A stretch of 50,095 bases of DNA from an uncultured Bacteroidales bacterium. GTDB lineage: Bacteria > Bacteroidota > Bacteroidia > Bacteroidales > P3. The notes below the pieces were generated by a model. The model saw nothing but the letters and a program-made list of their open reading frames with translations. It ran no database searches and was not told the DNA's origin. The stretch is from assembly GCA_905235855.1 (NCBI GenBank), contig CAJONE010000011.1, forward strand, positions 1 through 50,095, given 5' to 3'. Position numbers and translations under genes: made by a program. Shown here one piece after another: positions 7,383 through 16,593 of this stretch. How positions within the stretch are numbered: position 1 is the stretch's first letter; each line of letters begins with the position of its first letter.

Positions 7383-9377
7383 ATGAACAAACAATCTATC
7401 ATCGGCCTGGTGCTTATATTTGCGATATTCGTAGGCTATATGTTTTGGGTTACGCCCACGAAGGAGGAACGCGCGAGACAGATGGCCGAATACCAGCGCA
7501 AACTGGACTCGATACAACTTGCGGAGCTGCAGGAGGCGGCCTACGCCGACTCGCTGCGTGCGCAGCAGGCGGCTCTGAAAGCGGCGCAGGAAGCGGGCGA
7601 CAGTGCGGCGCTGGCAATGATGACGGCCAAGATGGGTGCGTTCGGGACAAGCTTCCATAAAGAGAGCAAAACGATAACTGTCAGAAACGGCAAACTGGAC
7701 ATAGCGTTCAACACGAAGGGGGCGAGAATAGACAAGGTGGTGGTGAACGACTACCGGACCTACGACAGCCTGCCGCTGGTGCTGGTGAGCCCGTCGGACA
7801 CGAACTTCAACCTCGAGCTGCCGCTGAACGACATACACGCCGAGGCTGTGAACACGCGCGACCTGGTGTTTGACATGACGGTGGAGGGCTGCGCGGAGGA
7901 AGGTCAGCCAACGGAGATAAACGTTGCGGAGGGGGACTCGGTGGTGCTGAGGTTCCGGGCGCAGGCGGCGGCGGACAGCACGGCTCCGGACAAGGAGCGC
8001 TACATAGAGTTTGCCTACACGGTGAAAGGGGGTGACTATACGGTGGGATTCGACGTGAGGCTCAACAACCTGGAGAAAACCGTGCAGAATAACGGATACC
8101 TGGGTATGCAATGGAACAACCGCATGAACCGACAGGAGAAAGTGGACAAGAGCGGCAAAGGAAGCTCGAACCGCAACAAGGATGCCGAGCGATTCAACAC
8201 AAGCATATACTACAAGTCGCAGAAAGGGAAAGTAGATAACCTGAAATTCGGTAAAGACAGCGAGAAAAGCGTCAAATACCCCGTAAGCTGGATAGCCTAC
8301 AAGCAGCAGTTCTTCTGTGCGATACTGATGACAGACTCGGCATTTGCGTCGGCCAACATGACGGTGGCGACGAACCGCAGTGACACAGCGGCCAACTACC
8401 TGTGCGACATGGGGAGCAACATCTTCCTCGACTATCACGGCGAGAAAGACTACGGCATCGGTATGGACTTCTACTTCGGCCCGTCGAAATACCACGACCT
8501 GAGAGCGATGCACCGTAAATTTGAGCGCATGATACCGCTGGGATGGGGTTTCTTCCTGACGCAGTGGATCAGCCGCTACGCCATCATACCGGTGTTCAAC
8601 CTGCTGGAGAAATTCAACTGGAACTACGGCATCATCATCATCGTGCTGACGTTCATGCTGCGTCTGGTGCTTTTCCCGCTGACCTACAAGTCGTATCAGG
8701 GCAGCGCCATCATGCGCATACTACAGCCGGAGATGCAGGAGCTGAACAAGAAATACCCGAACCCAGAAGATGCCATGACCAAACAGCGCGTGATGAGCCA
8801 GCTACAGAAGAAAGCGGGCTACAACCCGATGATGGGGTGTCTGCCGGCGCTGATACAGCTGCCCATAATCTGGGCTATGTTCCGTTTCTACCCCGCCTCG
8901 ATCGAGCTGCGCCAGCAGCCTTTTCTGTGGTGCGACGACCTTTCGACCTACGACTCTATAGTCGACTTCGGCTTCAACATACCGCTCTACGGCGACCACA
9001 TCTCGCTGTTCTGCCTGCTGATGTTCGGAGTGCAGTTTTTCTACACCTGGTACACCATGAAAGGCCAAAGCGCACAGATGAGCATGCCGGGCATGAAATT
9101 CATGATGTACTTCATGCCGTTTATGATGCTGTTTCTGTTCAACAGCCAGTCGGCGGCCCTGAACCTATACTACTTCGTGTCGCTCTCGCTCACTATGATA
9201 CAGATGATCCTGATACGCCGGTTTACGAGCGAGAAGAAGGTGCGCCAGCGCATAGCCGAATACGACCAGAAACACAAAGGCAAACCACAGAAGAAGAGCA
9301 AGTTCCAGCAACGTTTGGAGCAGATGCAGAAGATGGCGGAAGAGGCTCAGAAACAGCAGGCGAAACAAAGAAGATAA
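7383..9377 (+). CDS. yidC: Membrane protein insertase YidC
   Basis: A 664-residue YidC/Oxa1-family insertase that places and folds proteins in the inner membrane, alone or with SecYEG. An N-terminal anchor (IIGLVLIFAIFVGYMFW) is followed by the large periplasmic domain to about residue 370. The conserved insertase core then starts at GWGFFLTQWISRYAIIPVFN. It includes the groove Arg in FMLRLVLFPL, a cytoplasmic coiled segment (LQPEMQELNKKYP) and further membrane segments. The C-terminus is a basic, Gln/Lys-rich tail from about residue 620, as expected for a ribosome-contacting tail. Length is normal for Bacteroidota. The ATG follows a candidate promoter. A 396-codon antisense frame across the first half is a composition artefact. 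Confidence 0.96.
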   Translation: MNKQSIIGLVLIFAIFVGYMFWVTPTKEERARQMAEYQRKLDSIQLAELQEAAYADSLRAQQAALKAAQEAGDSAALAMMTAKMGAFGTSFHKESKTITVRNGKLDIAFNTKGARIDKVVVNDYRTYDSLPLVLVSPSDTNFNLELPLNDIHAEAVNTRDLVFDMTVEGCAEEGQPTEINVAEGDSVVLRFRAQAAADSTAPDKERYIEFAYTVKGGDYTVGFDVRLNNLEKTVQNNGYLGMQWNNRMNRQEKVDKSGKGSSNRNKDAERFNTSIYYKSQKGKVDNLKFGKDSEKSVKYPVSWIAYKQQFFCAILMTDSAFASANMTVATNRSDTAANYLCDMGSNIFLDYHGEKDYGIGMDFYFGPSKYHDLRAMHRKFERMIPLGWGFFLTQWISRYAIIPVFNLLEKFNWNYGIIIIVLTFMLRLVLFPLTYKSYQGSAIMRILQPEMQELNKKYPNPEDAMTKQRVMSQLQKKAGYNPMMGCLPALIQLPIIWAMFRFYPASIELRQQPFLWCDDLSTYDSIVDFGFNIPLYGDHISLFCLLMFGVQFFYTWYTMKGQSAQMSMPGMKFMMYFMPFMMLFLFNSQSAALNLYYFVSLSLTMIQMILIRRFTSEKKVRQRIAEYDQKHKGKPQKKSKFQQRLEQMQKMAEEAQKQQAKQRR

Positions 9378-9466
9378 TTGATTGAAACCAACGCCATACC
9401 GTAAATCGCGTTATAACGCCACAAAGACAAAGAACATCAAAAACATAAAATCTAACACACAAATTT

Positions 9467-10825
9467 ATGGTAATAGGACTTGTTACTATATTCATAATCG
9501 GATACTTCTGCATAGCTATGGAGCATCCGTTCAAAATCAACAAGACCGCCACAGCACTGATGCTGGGAACGACGCTGTGGACGATTTTCGTTTTCTGCAA
9601 CGCAGAGGCGCAACCCGAAATGGACAGCGAAGCGTGGCACAACTTCATCTCTGCCCATCTGGTTGAGAACTTGGGCGAGACGGCTGAGATTGTGTTTTTC
9701 CTGCTCGGTGCGATGACCATCGTCACGCTTATCGAGGACTATCAAGGGTTCCGCGTCATAACCGACAAGATTAAGACCACCAACAAGAAGAAGCTACTGT
9801 GGATACTGTCGATCCTCACGTTCTTTCTCTCGGCGCTGCTCGACAACATGACCACGGCCATCGTGATGGTGGCCCTGCTGCGCAAGTTGATAGCCGACAA
9901 GCGGGAGCGCTGGCTCTATGCCGGCATGGTGATACTGGCCGCCAACGCGGGCGGCGCATGGAGTCCGATAGGCGACGTGACGACCATCATGCTTTGGATA
10001 GGCGGACAGGTGACGACGGTGAACATCATAGTGAAGACGCTCGTTGCCTCGCTGGTGTGTATGGTGGTGCCGGTGCTGATAGTCGGATCCACACTCAAAG
10101 GCGACATCGAGCGGCCCGAAGAGAGCAACAGCGGCATCGACGTGCCTGCCAACCTGCGCAAGCTGGTGCTATTTCTGGGTATCGGCGGACTTATATTCGT
10201 GCCCGTATTCAAGACAATCACCCATCTGCCACCCTATCTCGGAATGCTCTTCGTGCTGGGCATACTGTGGGTCACGACCGAAATTCTGAGCCGCAAATAT
10301 GAGAAGGAGGGGCACAAGCTCCCGACAGCCGTGAGCACCCTCGAACATATCGACACACCAACCATACTCTTCTTCCTCGGCATACTGATGGCCGTGTCGT
10401 GTCTGAAGGTAGCCGGCATACTTGGCAGCCTTGCGGGCGGTCTCAACAGCGTTTTCGGCACAGGAGAACCGGGATTCTTCTTTATCGACCTGATAATCGG
10501 CGTGCTCTCGTCGGTGGTGGACAACGTGCCGCTTGTGGCTGCCGCAATGGGTATGTACCCCATCACCGGCGACGAAGTAATCTTTGCCACCAACCACCCC
10601 TTCTGGGAGTTTCTGGCCTACTGCGCCGGCACAGGCGGCAGCTTGCTCATCATCGGTTCGGCAGCCGGTGTGGCCGTAATGGGTATGGAGAAGATCGACT
10701 TCATCTGGTATCTCAAGAAAATCTCACTTCTGGCACTTGCAGGCTATATTGCTGGAGCTATGGTGTTTATCGCCATGGATGTGACACTGTTTGAAAACAT
10801 AGCCTGGCTGCGCGACCTGAAGTAA
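9467..10825 (+). CDS. nhaD: Sodium:proton antiporter NhaD
   Basis: A 452-residue, highly hydrophobic protein of the NhaD family (ion transporter superfamily), with roughly a dozen membrane segments. It exchanges Na+ for H+ across the inner membrane. Family-like stretches are MVIGLVTIFIIGYFCIAMEH at the start, LSALLDNMTTAIVMVALL, AANAGGAWSPIGDVTTIMLW in the middle, and VVDNVPLVAAAMGMY plus AGTGGSLLIIGSAAGVAVMG towards the end; the Asn/Asp-rich pieces DNMTT and DNVP are typical of the transport core. It begins 90 bp after yidC and is followed 22 bp later by the lysozyme-fold gene. The nearby nqrF is also part of sodium bioenergetics. Confidence 0.92.
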   Translation: MVIGLVTIFIIGYFCIAMEHPFKINKTATALMLGTTLWTIFVFCNAEAQPEMDSEAWHNFISAHLVENLGETAEIVFFLLGAMTIVTLIEDYQGFRVITDKIKTTNKKKLLWILSILTFFLSALLDNMTTAIVMVALLRKLIADKRERWLYAGMVILAANAGGAWSPIGDVTTIMLWIGGQVTTVNIIVKTLVASLVCMVVPVLIVGSTLKGDIERPEESNSGIDVPANLRKLVLFLGIGGLIFVPVFKTITHLPPYLGMLFVLGILWVTTEILSRKYEKEGHKLPTAVSTLEHIDTPTILFFLGILMAVSCLKVAGILGSLAGGLNSVFGTGEPGFFFIDLIIGVLSSVVDNVPLVAAAMGMYPITGDEVIFATNHPFWEFLAYCAGTGGSLLIIGSAAGVAVMGMEKIDFIWYLKKISLLALAGYIAGAMVFIAMDVTLFENIAWLRDLK

Positions 10826-10847
10826 CCGCTTACTACCGACCACTTAG

Positions 10848-12142
10848 ATGAAACAACTCTGGATTGACTTCAAGGGGCGCCCCTGGTGGCGAAAAACCAT
10901 TGACGTGTTGCTTGTGCTTTTCGCACTGGCCGGTGCCGCCATCATAGGCGCATGGGCATTCTACCAACTCGGTTTCACCAAAAACAAGGGGCAAGTAGAC
11001 AAGAACTACCGTTATATGATGTCGGTGTCGGAGATGGAGAGAGCACCCTCACGCCAGAACAAATCGACGAACTATGGATGAGCCAGTATGCGCGTCTGGC
11101 GGCTTACGCACGGTTTTACCCTGTCAATGCGCGTCTCATCATGCATGCAGCCCAGCACTGCGACGACCCCACAATGGTGGACAAGATGATCCGAGCTTCG
11201 ATGATGTATGTGGGCGACAACCCCGAATACACCAAATTCTCGCAAAAACTGGAAACGCTAATCAACTCACAGCCTGTGACGGACAACCCGCACATAATAC
11301 CATGGATGAACACCGTGGAGTGGGAAGCGCTGAAACAGGCAATCGTGAAGGACAGCGCATTGCTCAACGAAGCCGGACGACTCACAGGCGTGGAGCCGCG
11401 CATGATTGCCGCCTGCCTGATAGGCGAGCAAATCAGGCTGTTTAACTCAAACCGCGAAACATTCAAGAAATACCTCGGACCCGTGAAAGTGCTTTCGGTG
11501 CAGTCGCAGTTCTCCTACGGAGTGAACGGCATCAAGAACCACACGGCAGAGGCAGTGGAGCAGCACCTGAAAGACACCACGTCGGAATATTATATGGGCA
11601 AACGCTATGAACACCTGCTCGATTTCGAGACCGAAAACCACGTGGACGAGCGTTACCGCCGGCTGGTCGACTACCGCAACCACCTCTACTCGTTTATCTA
11701 CACCGGATGCATACTGCACCAGACCATGCTGCAGTGGAAACGCGCCGGATACGACATCAGCGACCGTCCCGACATACTGTTCACCCTCTTCAACGTGGGT
11801 TTCTCGCAGTCGGAGCCCAAGGCCGACCCGCGGTGTGGCGGCTCGCACATCAACGTGGCAGGCCAGACCTACACGTTCGGAGCCATCGGATTCGACTTCT
11901 ACTACAGCGGCGAACTGGCCGAAACATTCCCATTCTGGAAAGAACGTTTCATAAGCGGCAACGGCAAGGAGATGACCCGAGAGGAAATAGCCGACATACA
12001 GGACAACATGAGCGACTGCGCCCGTCCGCAACGCGGCCTTGAATACCGCAAAGACAGCACAGACGCAACCGACAATGCACAAACACGCCACGACGACAAC
12101 GACGAGCCGGAGACCCAATTCACCTCGGCAATATCCTACTGA
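10848..12142 (+). pseudogene. Lysozyme-fold (lytic transglycosylase-like) membrane protein gene with a frameshift
   Basis: The first 64 codons from ATG 10848 encode an N-terminal membrane anchor (TIDVLLVLFALAGAAIIGAW) after MKQLWIDFKGRPWW. The homologous continuation (STLTPEQIDELWMSQYARL onward) is in the -1 frame. The switch falls in the GAGAGAG stretch at about 11036-11045. Corrected, the product is about 431 residues. The middle resembles DUF1402/lysozyme-like proteins: GVEPRMIAACLIGEQIRL with a likely catalytic Glu, then GPVKVLSVQSQFSYGVNGIK. It would be a cell-wall-acting protein anchored in the inner membrane. The long downstream frame alone (from 10952) starts inside the anchor in the wrong frame. 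The cause may be a real one-base deletion or an assembly error. It follows nhaD by 22 bp. Confidence 0.65.
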
Positions 12143-12170
12143 CCGTTGTTTTTCAGCTATAGATAAATCG

Positions 12171-12608
12171 TCAGCCGTTTAAACCACACTCAAGCAACGC
12201 ATACATTGCAAGACGATAGCCGTCGAGTCCGAAACCGCATATAGAGCCACGACAGACGGGGCTTAACAGCGAGCTGCGGCGGAACTCCTCGCGAGCAAAA
12301 ATATTGCTAACATGAACCTCGACAACAGGCGACGCGATGGCGGCCACCGCATCGCGAATAGCAACGCTTGTGTGAGTATAGCCGCCCGCGTTGAGTATGA
12401 TGCCGTCGAATGAAAATCCGTGTTCGTGAAGCTTGTTTATTATTTCACCCTCAACATTGCTTTGGAAATAGTCGAGAATGACTTCCGGAAAAACGTTTCG
12501 AAGCAAGGACAAATATTGGTCGAACGACTCGGTGCCGTAAATCGAGACTTCTCGCCTGCCCTGCAGGTTGAGGTTCGGTCCGTTTATGATCAAGAATTTC
12601 TTTTCCAT
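12171..12608 (-). CDS. aroQ: 3-dehydroquinate dehydratase, type II
   Basis: A 145-residue type II dehydroquinase, which converts 3-dehydroquinate to 3-dehydroshikimate in the shikimate pathway and works as a cytoplasmic dodecamer. Seen are LIINGPNLNLQGRRE with the flexible-loop Arg, YFQSNVEGEIINKLHE, the catalytic His in LNAGGYTHTSVAIRDA, and VEVHVSNIFAREEFRRSS. The start is placed at 12608 (MEKKFLIING). An upstream-extended frame adds eleven residues not found in the family and would run through the -7 box. The gene is divergent from the hydrolase at 12800. Confidence 0.96.
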   Translation of the reverse strand: MEKKFLIINGPNLNLQGRREVSIYGTESFDQYLSLLRNVFPEVILDYFQSNVEGEIINKLHEHGFSFDGIILNAGGYTHTSVAIRDAVAAIASPVVEVHVSNIFAREEFRRSSLLSPVCRGSICGFGLDGYRLAMYALLECGLNG

Positions 12609-12612
12609 AGTG

Positions 12613-12620
12613 CAAAAGTA
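12613..12620 (-). promoter_or_regulatory. -7 box abutting the aroQ start
   Basis: TACTTTTG on the minus strand matches TAnnTTTG and is followed by C. Only four bases separate it from the ATG at 12606-12608. Transcription would then begin at or beside the start codon, giving a leaderless mRNA. No TTG is seen 19-20 bp upstream. Confidence 0.5.
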
Positions 12621-12799
12621 ACTATTTTTCGACAAACACATGCGAACAAACCATACAAATATAACAGATTGTAGTATTTTTACAGTGCCTCAAGGCCAAA
12701 TGCCAAAACGAAGAAACGTGCGCCTGTCACATATATGACCGATGCAGTTAGACCACAGCAAGACAACCATTCACGACAGAACAAGACCTTAAATCGCCA

Positions 12800-13657
12800 A
12801 TGAAACCAATCCTGACACATTGCTTATTCGGACTTCTCGCAATAGTGCTGCCGATTGTCGGCAAAGCATGCCCGCGCGAGTACACAATCCATGGCCCCGA
12901 AGGAGGGATCGCATTCAAGATCACCCTGCCGAAAGGGTTTGACACAGCTACGGGCCATTGCCCCATGGTTATCCTGATGCACGGCATATTCGCGAGCAAA
13001 GACTTCATCCCAATGCCGTCGATAGCCAGAGGCATTGCAGCCGAACGCATTGCCACGATTCGTTTCGACTTTGACGGACACGGGAAAAGCGAAGGCCGAA
13101 TGCAGGATATGACAATAGAAAAAGAGCTGGCCGACGCTCAAGCCGTATGGAACTATGCGAGGTCGCTAAAATATGTGAACCAAATCGGTATTCTCGGACA
13201 TTCGCAGGGAGGTGTGATCGCCTCGATGACGGCAGGGCGACTGGCTGCTCGCCGTGACGGTTCTGAGCCCGCAGCCATAGTGCTGATAGCACCGGGCACG
13301 GTAATCAAAGAAGCCTGTCAGAGCGGCAAGTTCTTCAACGCGCGCTTCGACCCGACAAACCCACCAGAATACATCAGATGCTGGGGCATGATGAAACTCG
13401 GGCGAGATTATCTCAAAACGACCCAGACACTTGACATCTACGGCACGGCAGCAGCATACACAGGGCCAGTGCTGCTGCTTCACGGCAACCGTGACAAAAT
13501 TGTGCCACGCTGGTGCAGCGAGAAATACCTGACCATTTACGGAAAAAAGGCAACCCTTCAAATTATCGAAGGCGAAAACCACACAATTACACGACGGAGA
13601 AAGACCGTGGTGGCCAAGACCGTGGATTTCTTCAAGTCGGTGTTATTCGCCGATTGA
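12800..13657 (+). CDS. Secreted alpha/beta hydrolase
   Basis: A 285-residue alpha/beta hydrolase with an N-terminal signal peptide (HCLFGLLAIVLPIVGKA), so probably periplasmic. The oxyanion region is ILMHGIFASKD, the nucleophile elbow is GHSQGG with Ser as nucleophile, the acid is likely Asp in LLLHGNRDKIVP, and the catalytic His is in EGENHTI near the C-terminus. All three catalytic residues are present. The fold is typical of serine esterases and acyl hydrolases; the sequence does not reveal the substrate. The gene stands alone, divergent from aroQ and convergent with the OmpA-type gene. Confidence 0.85.
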   Translation: MKPILTHCLFGLLAIVLPIVGKACPREYTIHGPEGGIAFKITLPKGFDTATGHCPMVILMHGIFASKDFIPMPSIARGIAAERIATIRFDFDGHGKSEGRMQDMTIEKELADAQAVWNYARSLKYVNQIGILGHSQGGVIASMTAGRLAARRDGSEPAAIVLIAPGTVIKEACQSGKFFNARFDPTNPPEYIRCWGMMKLGRDYLKTTQTLDIYGTAAAYTGPVLLLHGNRDKIVPRWCSEKYLTIYGKKATLQIIEGENHTITRRRKTVVAKTVDFFKSVLFAD

Positions 13658-13738
13658 AGCGATATAACAGCTTTTGACAAAGTCTATAGCAACGGAACAC
13701 ATCGGGCACACAACCGACAGTAAGGCCCACGGTTACCC

Positions 13739-13771
13739 AAAAAAGGCATGACCACACAATATGGTCATGCC
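13739..13771 (-). terminator. Intrinsic terminator of the OmpA-type gene
   Basis: A perfect 10-bp inverted repeat (GGCATGACCA and TGGTCATGCC, 7-base loop) with six A on its left side, which reads as TTTTTT after the stem on the minus strand. It lies about 80 bp past the stop of the gene at 13849-14817. Confidence 0.85.
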
Positions 13772-13848
13772 ATTGCATATCTTTAGATACAGTATACGTT
13801 CCGGAAAAGAGTGCCGGCGCAAAGCCAGACATTGTCTTTACGCAATTG

Positions 13849-14817
13849 CTACTTCACGATATTCAACACCTCCGAAAGTTTCGGGGTGAGAATTATCTCG
13901 GTACGGCGGTTCTGGGCTTTGTTTGCAGCAGAACTGTTCTCGACCTTCGGAGCATATTCGCCGTGGCCGCAGGCCTCGATGCGAGCGGGGTCGATTTTCG
14001 GGCCGTATTGCAGTATGAGCTTCAATATGGCCGTAGCGCGCATTACGCTTAAGTCCCAGTTGTCCTTTATGTCGGTGCGTCCCTTATAGGCATCGTTGTC
14101 GGTGTGGCCCTCGACCAGGATGTCAAGGTCGGGGTTGTCTTCGAGTACCTTTGCCAATTCTTTGACCGCATTTCTGCCCTGCTCCGAAACCTCCCAGCTG
14201 GCCGAGGCAAACATCAGTTTGCTCTCCATCGACACATAGACCTTGCCGTCGCGGGTTTCGACCTTAAGCCCTTTGTCGGTAAATCCTGTAAGTGCTTTTG
14301 TAACAGCATTGCGTATATTCTCTACTTCTTGCTCTTTGGCAGCAAGAGCTGCTCTGGCTGCGGCCTCTTGGTCTTCGAGAGCCTGCTGACGGGCGAGAAG
14401 TTCCTGTTCGCGTGCGGCAAAAGCGGCTTCTTTCTCGTTCAGTTCGCGGGTACGGTCGTTCAGCATTTTTTGGGCTTTTGAAAGATCACGGTTTTTGCCG
14501 GAGAGCTGCTGCATGTAGTTCTCCATCGTAGTGTCGTAGTCGTGGCGAACCCTTTCCAGGGTACGGCGCAGGCTGTCGAGTGCGCGTTCGTTTTGCAGTT
14601 TGGCAGCAGCCAAGTCCTGGTTGCTTACGGTGAGCGACTGGTTGAGACGCTGCAACTCGGCGTTTTCGTCTTTAAGTTCCTTCAACTCGCGCTTGGCAAG
14701 GTTGCGGTCCTTCACGGTTTGGTTATAACGCGACTCAAGATCCTCATACTTGCCCAACGTGACGCACGAGGTGAACCCCAAAGAGGCAAATGAAATGATG
14801 ATAAACAGTTTTTTCAT
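13849..14817 (-). CDS. OmpA-family lipoprotein with coiled coil
   Basis: A 322-residue lipoprotein: signal peptide with lipobox FTSC (Cys about 17), a long heptad-rich coiled coil (about 25-175, with runs of Glu, Lys, Leu and Ala), and a C-terminal OmpA-like peptidoglycan-binding domain from about 195 (FASASWEVSEQGRNAVKEL, ILVEGHTDND, EACGHGEYAP, NRRTEIIL). It would sit in the outer membrane and hold the peptidoglycan layer through the OmpA domain, with the coiled coil as a spacer. It is a single gene with its own terminator. Confidence 0.9.
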   Translation of the reverse strand: MKKLFIIISFASLGFTSCVTLGKYEDLESRYNQTVKDRNLAKRELKELKDENAELQRLNQSLTVSNQDLAAAKLQNERALDSLRRTLERVRHDYDTTMENYMQQLSGKNRDLSKAQKMLNDRTRELNEKEAAFAAREQELLARQQALEDQEAAARAALAAKEQEVENIRNAVTKALTGFTDKGLKVETRDGKVYVSMESKLMFASASWEVSEQGRNAVKELAKVLEDNPDLDILVEGHTDNDAYKGRTDIKDNWDLSVMRATAILKLILQYGPKIDPARIEACGHGEYAPKVENSSAANKAQNRRTEIILTPKLSEVLNIVK

Positions 14818-14971
14818 GGATTTATACTTTTTTGCTATAACGTCAAAAAGAGCCTTATAGTCTGTAATGATAGTTAAAAAGCACCTAAAACATACTATAA
14901 CGTTTTGGTATCCGTTTATTTTTTGGCACTTTGTGCGACCGACAACCTAAAACGCATAATCAGACATAGCC

Positions 14972-15499
14972 ATGACACAACAGATACTGATCGACAATCT
15001 GCGTTGCATACCAGATTTTCCGAAACCCGGAATCAATTTCAGGGATGTGACAACACTGTTCAAAAACGCCGAGTGCCTGCGTTATATGCTCGACGAGCTC
15101 GAAAAAAGCTACAAAGACAAGGGCATCACCAAGATTGTAGGCATCGAAAGCCGCGGTTTCGTAATGGCGTCGGCATTGGCTGACAGGTTAGGGTGCGGTA
15201 TTGTGCTTGCACGCAAGCCTGGCAAGCTGCCAGGCGATGTAGTCAAAGAATCTTTTTCGAAAGAATATGGTGTAGACACCATCGAAATCGATACTGACTC
15301 GATTACAACCGACGATGTGGTGCTCATCCACGACGACCTTCTCGCCACCGGTGGCACTGCTATGGCCGCATACAGGCTGGTGGAGCGTTTTAATCCAAGA
15401 AAAATCTACGTCAACTTCATAATAGAGATAACCGACGAGGGGCTGCACGGGCGCGACCTATTCAAAGGTATAGAGATGACCACCCTACTGACTGTGTGA
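14972..15499 (+). CDS. apt: Adenine phosphoribosyltransferase
   Basis: A 175-residue enzyme that salvages adenine to AMP using PRPP. Family features are IPDFPKPGINFRDVT at the N-terminus, GIESRGFVMASALA, ARKPGKLPG, and the PRPP-binding loop VVLIHDDLLATGGTAMAA. Length is standard. It is a single plus-strand gene, divergent from the OmpA-type gene and convergent with the rpmF operon. Confidence 0.97.
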   Translation: MTQQILIDNLRCIPDFPKPGINFRDVTTLFKNAECLRYMLDELEKSYKDKGITKIVGIESRGFVMASALADRLGCGIVLARKPGKLPGDVVKESFSKEYGVDTIEIDTDSITTDDVVLIHDDLLATGGTAMAAYRLVERFNPRKIYVNFIIEITDEGLHGRDLFKGIEMTTLLTV

Positions 15500-15618
15500 G
15501 AGAGCAGACGCATTGTCCGAGCTTCGCCGTACGAAGCTAAAGCTCGGCAATAAACGACACGAAAGAAACATAGCAGCGACCCACAGGCCTTGCGGCCATT
15601 CGGTCGCGAGTATACACT

Positions 15619-15653
15619 AAAAAGGGCCATGCAATTCTGTTTGCACGACCCTT
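15619..15653 (-). terminator. Intrinsic terminator of the DUF177-rpmF operon
   Basis: A 12-bp imperfect stem (AAGGGCCATGCA at 15622-15633 with TGCACGACCCTT at 15642-15653) next to a run of A on the left. On the minus strand this reads as a stem followed by a T-run, about 30 bp past the rpmF stop. Confidence 0.65.
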
Positions 15654-15680
15654 AGCGTTGGTGATGAGAAAGCAGACGGT

Positions 15681-15866
15681 TTAGGCCTCGGTGTTTTTCT
15701 CGATTGCGAGTTTACCGCGATAGTAACCGCATTCGGGACATACATGGTGATACATAACCTGAGCGCCGCAGTTGCTGCACGTGGTCAGCTGGGCTTTCTC
15801 CAAACTGTCATGAGTTCTTCTCTTGGCAGTTCTCGTCTGTGAGAATCTGTGTTTTGGATGTGGCAT
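15681..15866 (-). CDS. rpmF: 50S ribosomal protein L32
   Basis: A 61-residue L32, a small zinc-ribbon protein of the large ribosomal subunit. The N-terminus MPHPKHRFSQTRTAKRRTHD and the two CxxC pairs (TTCSNCGAQ and HVCPECGYY) are intact, so this is the zinc-binding form. It follows the DUF177 gene by two bases, the standard pairing of rpmF with a YceD-like protein. Confidence 0.97.
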   Translation of the reverse strand: MPHPKHRFSQTRTAKRRTHDSLEKAQLTTCSNCGAQVMYHHVCPECGYYRGKLAIEKNTEA

Positions 15867-15868
15867 AA

Positions 15869-16411
15869 TTATTTATTTTTGTTTTGTTTATTTTCGTCTT
15901 TTAGTTTTGTCAGGGCAGCCCATCGTGGGTCTGGTTCCTGTTCCGACGGTGTCGCGTCGTTTATGTATTTAAGCATCTCCGGATTGCAGGTGGGTTTGCC
16001 GTTTTCGTCGTCGGGATGCACATGTACCATAGGCACCGCCACCGCAACAAACTCATACATCCACTGTGCCAAATCTATCTTGCTTTCGTCTTCTGCCAAA
16101 AAAACCACGTTCTCGTCGTCACTCGCCTGCTGCTCTCCAAATTTGACATAAAGGGTCTGCTCTCCACACAGCGGCACGATAATTTTTTCCAAGCATCTGT
16201 CGCACTCCAACCTTGTCTGCCCTTTAAATGAAAAACTGAACACCATCAACCTCTCCTTTTTTTCCAACTTCACGTGAAAATCGGCCTCACACTCCTTCAA
16301 TTCTTCGTTTTCGTACGGTTCAAAAAAACTTTCTCCCAAGTGATAATCATACTCGTAAACACCTGTTTTTAAGCCACTGAACTGTACTGACGTGTCCACT
16401 TTTATCCTCAT
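15869..16411 (-). CDS. DUF177 (YceD-like) protein
   Basis: A 180-residue DUF177/YceD-family protein. In other bacteria this family is encoded next to rpmF and has been linked to 23S rRNA metabolism; its exact role here is inferred. The conserved Cys pair LECDRCLEKI is present, followed by the acidic segment typical of the family. The start is placed at 16411 (MRIKVD) because the 11 extra upstream residues are unlike the family and lie between the ATG and the -7 box. It is co-transcribed with rpmF. Confidence 0.88.
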   Translation of the reverse strand: MRIKVDTSVQFSGLKTGVYEYDYHLGESFFEPYENEELKECEADFHVKLEKKERLMVFSFSFKGQTRLECDRCLEKIIVPLCGEQTLYVKFGEQQASDDENVVFLAEDESKIDLAQWMYEFVAVAVPMVHVHPDDENGKPTCNPEMLKYINDATPSEQEPDPRWAALTKLKDENKQNKNK

Positions 16412-16433
16412 ACTTGTACACACAATGAGTTTG

Positions 16434-16441
16434 CAAAGATA
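16434..16441 (-). promoter_or_regulatory. Candidate -7 box for DUF177-rpmF
   Basis: TATCTTTG on the minus strand matches TAnnTTTG and is followed by C, 22 bp before the DUF177 ATG. A possible -33 TTG lies about 16 bp upstream in an A/T-rich tract. Confidence 0.6.
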
Positions 16442-16532
16442 CAATTTTTTTTCAAATCAACCAATTCTCGCATCACACTTTCTTTTTTTTGAAAATTATA
16501 AGGAACAAAAAATAATAAATAAACTTTTTTCA

Positions 16533-16540
16533 TAAATTTG
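16533..16540 (+). promoter_or_regulatory. Candidate -7 box for the C25 protease gene
   Basis: TAAATTTG followed by C matches TAnnTTTG, 53 bp before the ATG at 16594. No TTG is seen at the normal -33 distance. The leader is very A-rich, as is usual for translation initiation in this phylum. Confidence 0.5.
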
Positions 16541-16593
16541 CAGCCGTTTGCGGAAACAATAAAAAAATCGAAATACAAAAAACATACATAACT

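Noticed and set aside
7323..8513. 396-codon minus-strand frame opposite yidC
   Set aside because: It is His/Arg/Val-rich without domain features and lies wholly opposite conserved yidC sequence.
8543..9385. 280-codon plus-strand frame inside yidC
   Set aside because: It is an offset frame of yidC with a His/Arg/Gln-rich composition.
1..10825. nqrF and nhaD as one sodium operon
   Set aside because: They are separated by nearly 9 kb with a decayed minus-strand island and yidC between them.
10952..12142. 396-codon frame taken as a complete gene
   Set aside because: Its first 30 residues come from the wrong frame of a membrane anchor; the anchor in the other frame is the true N-terminus.
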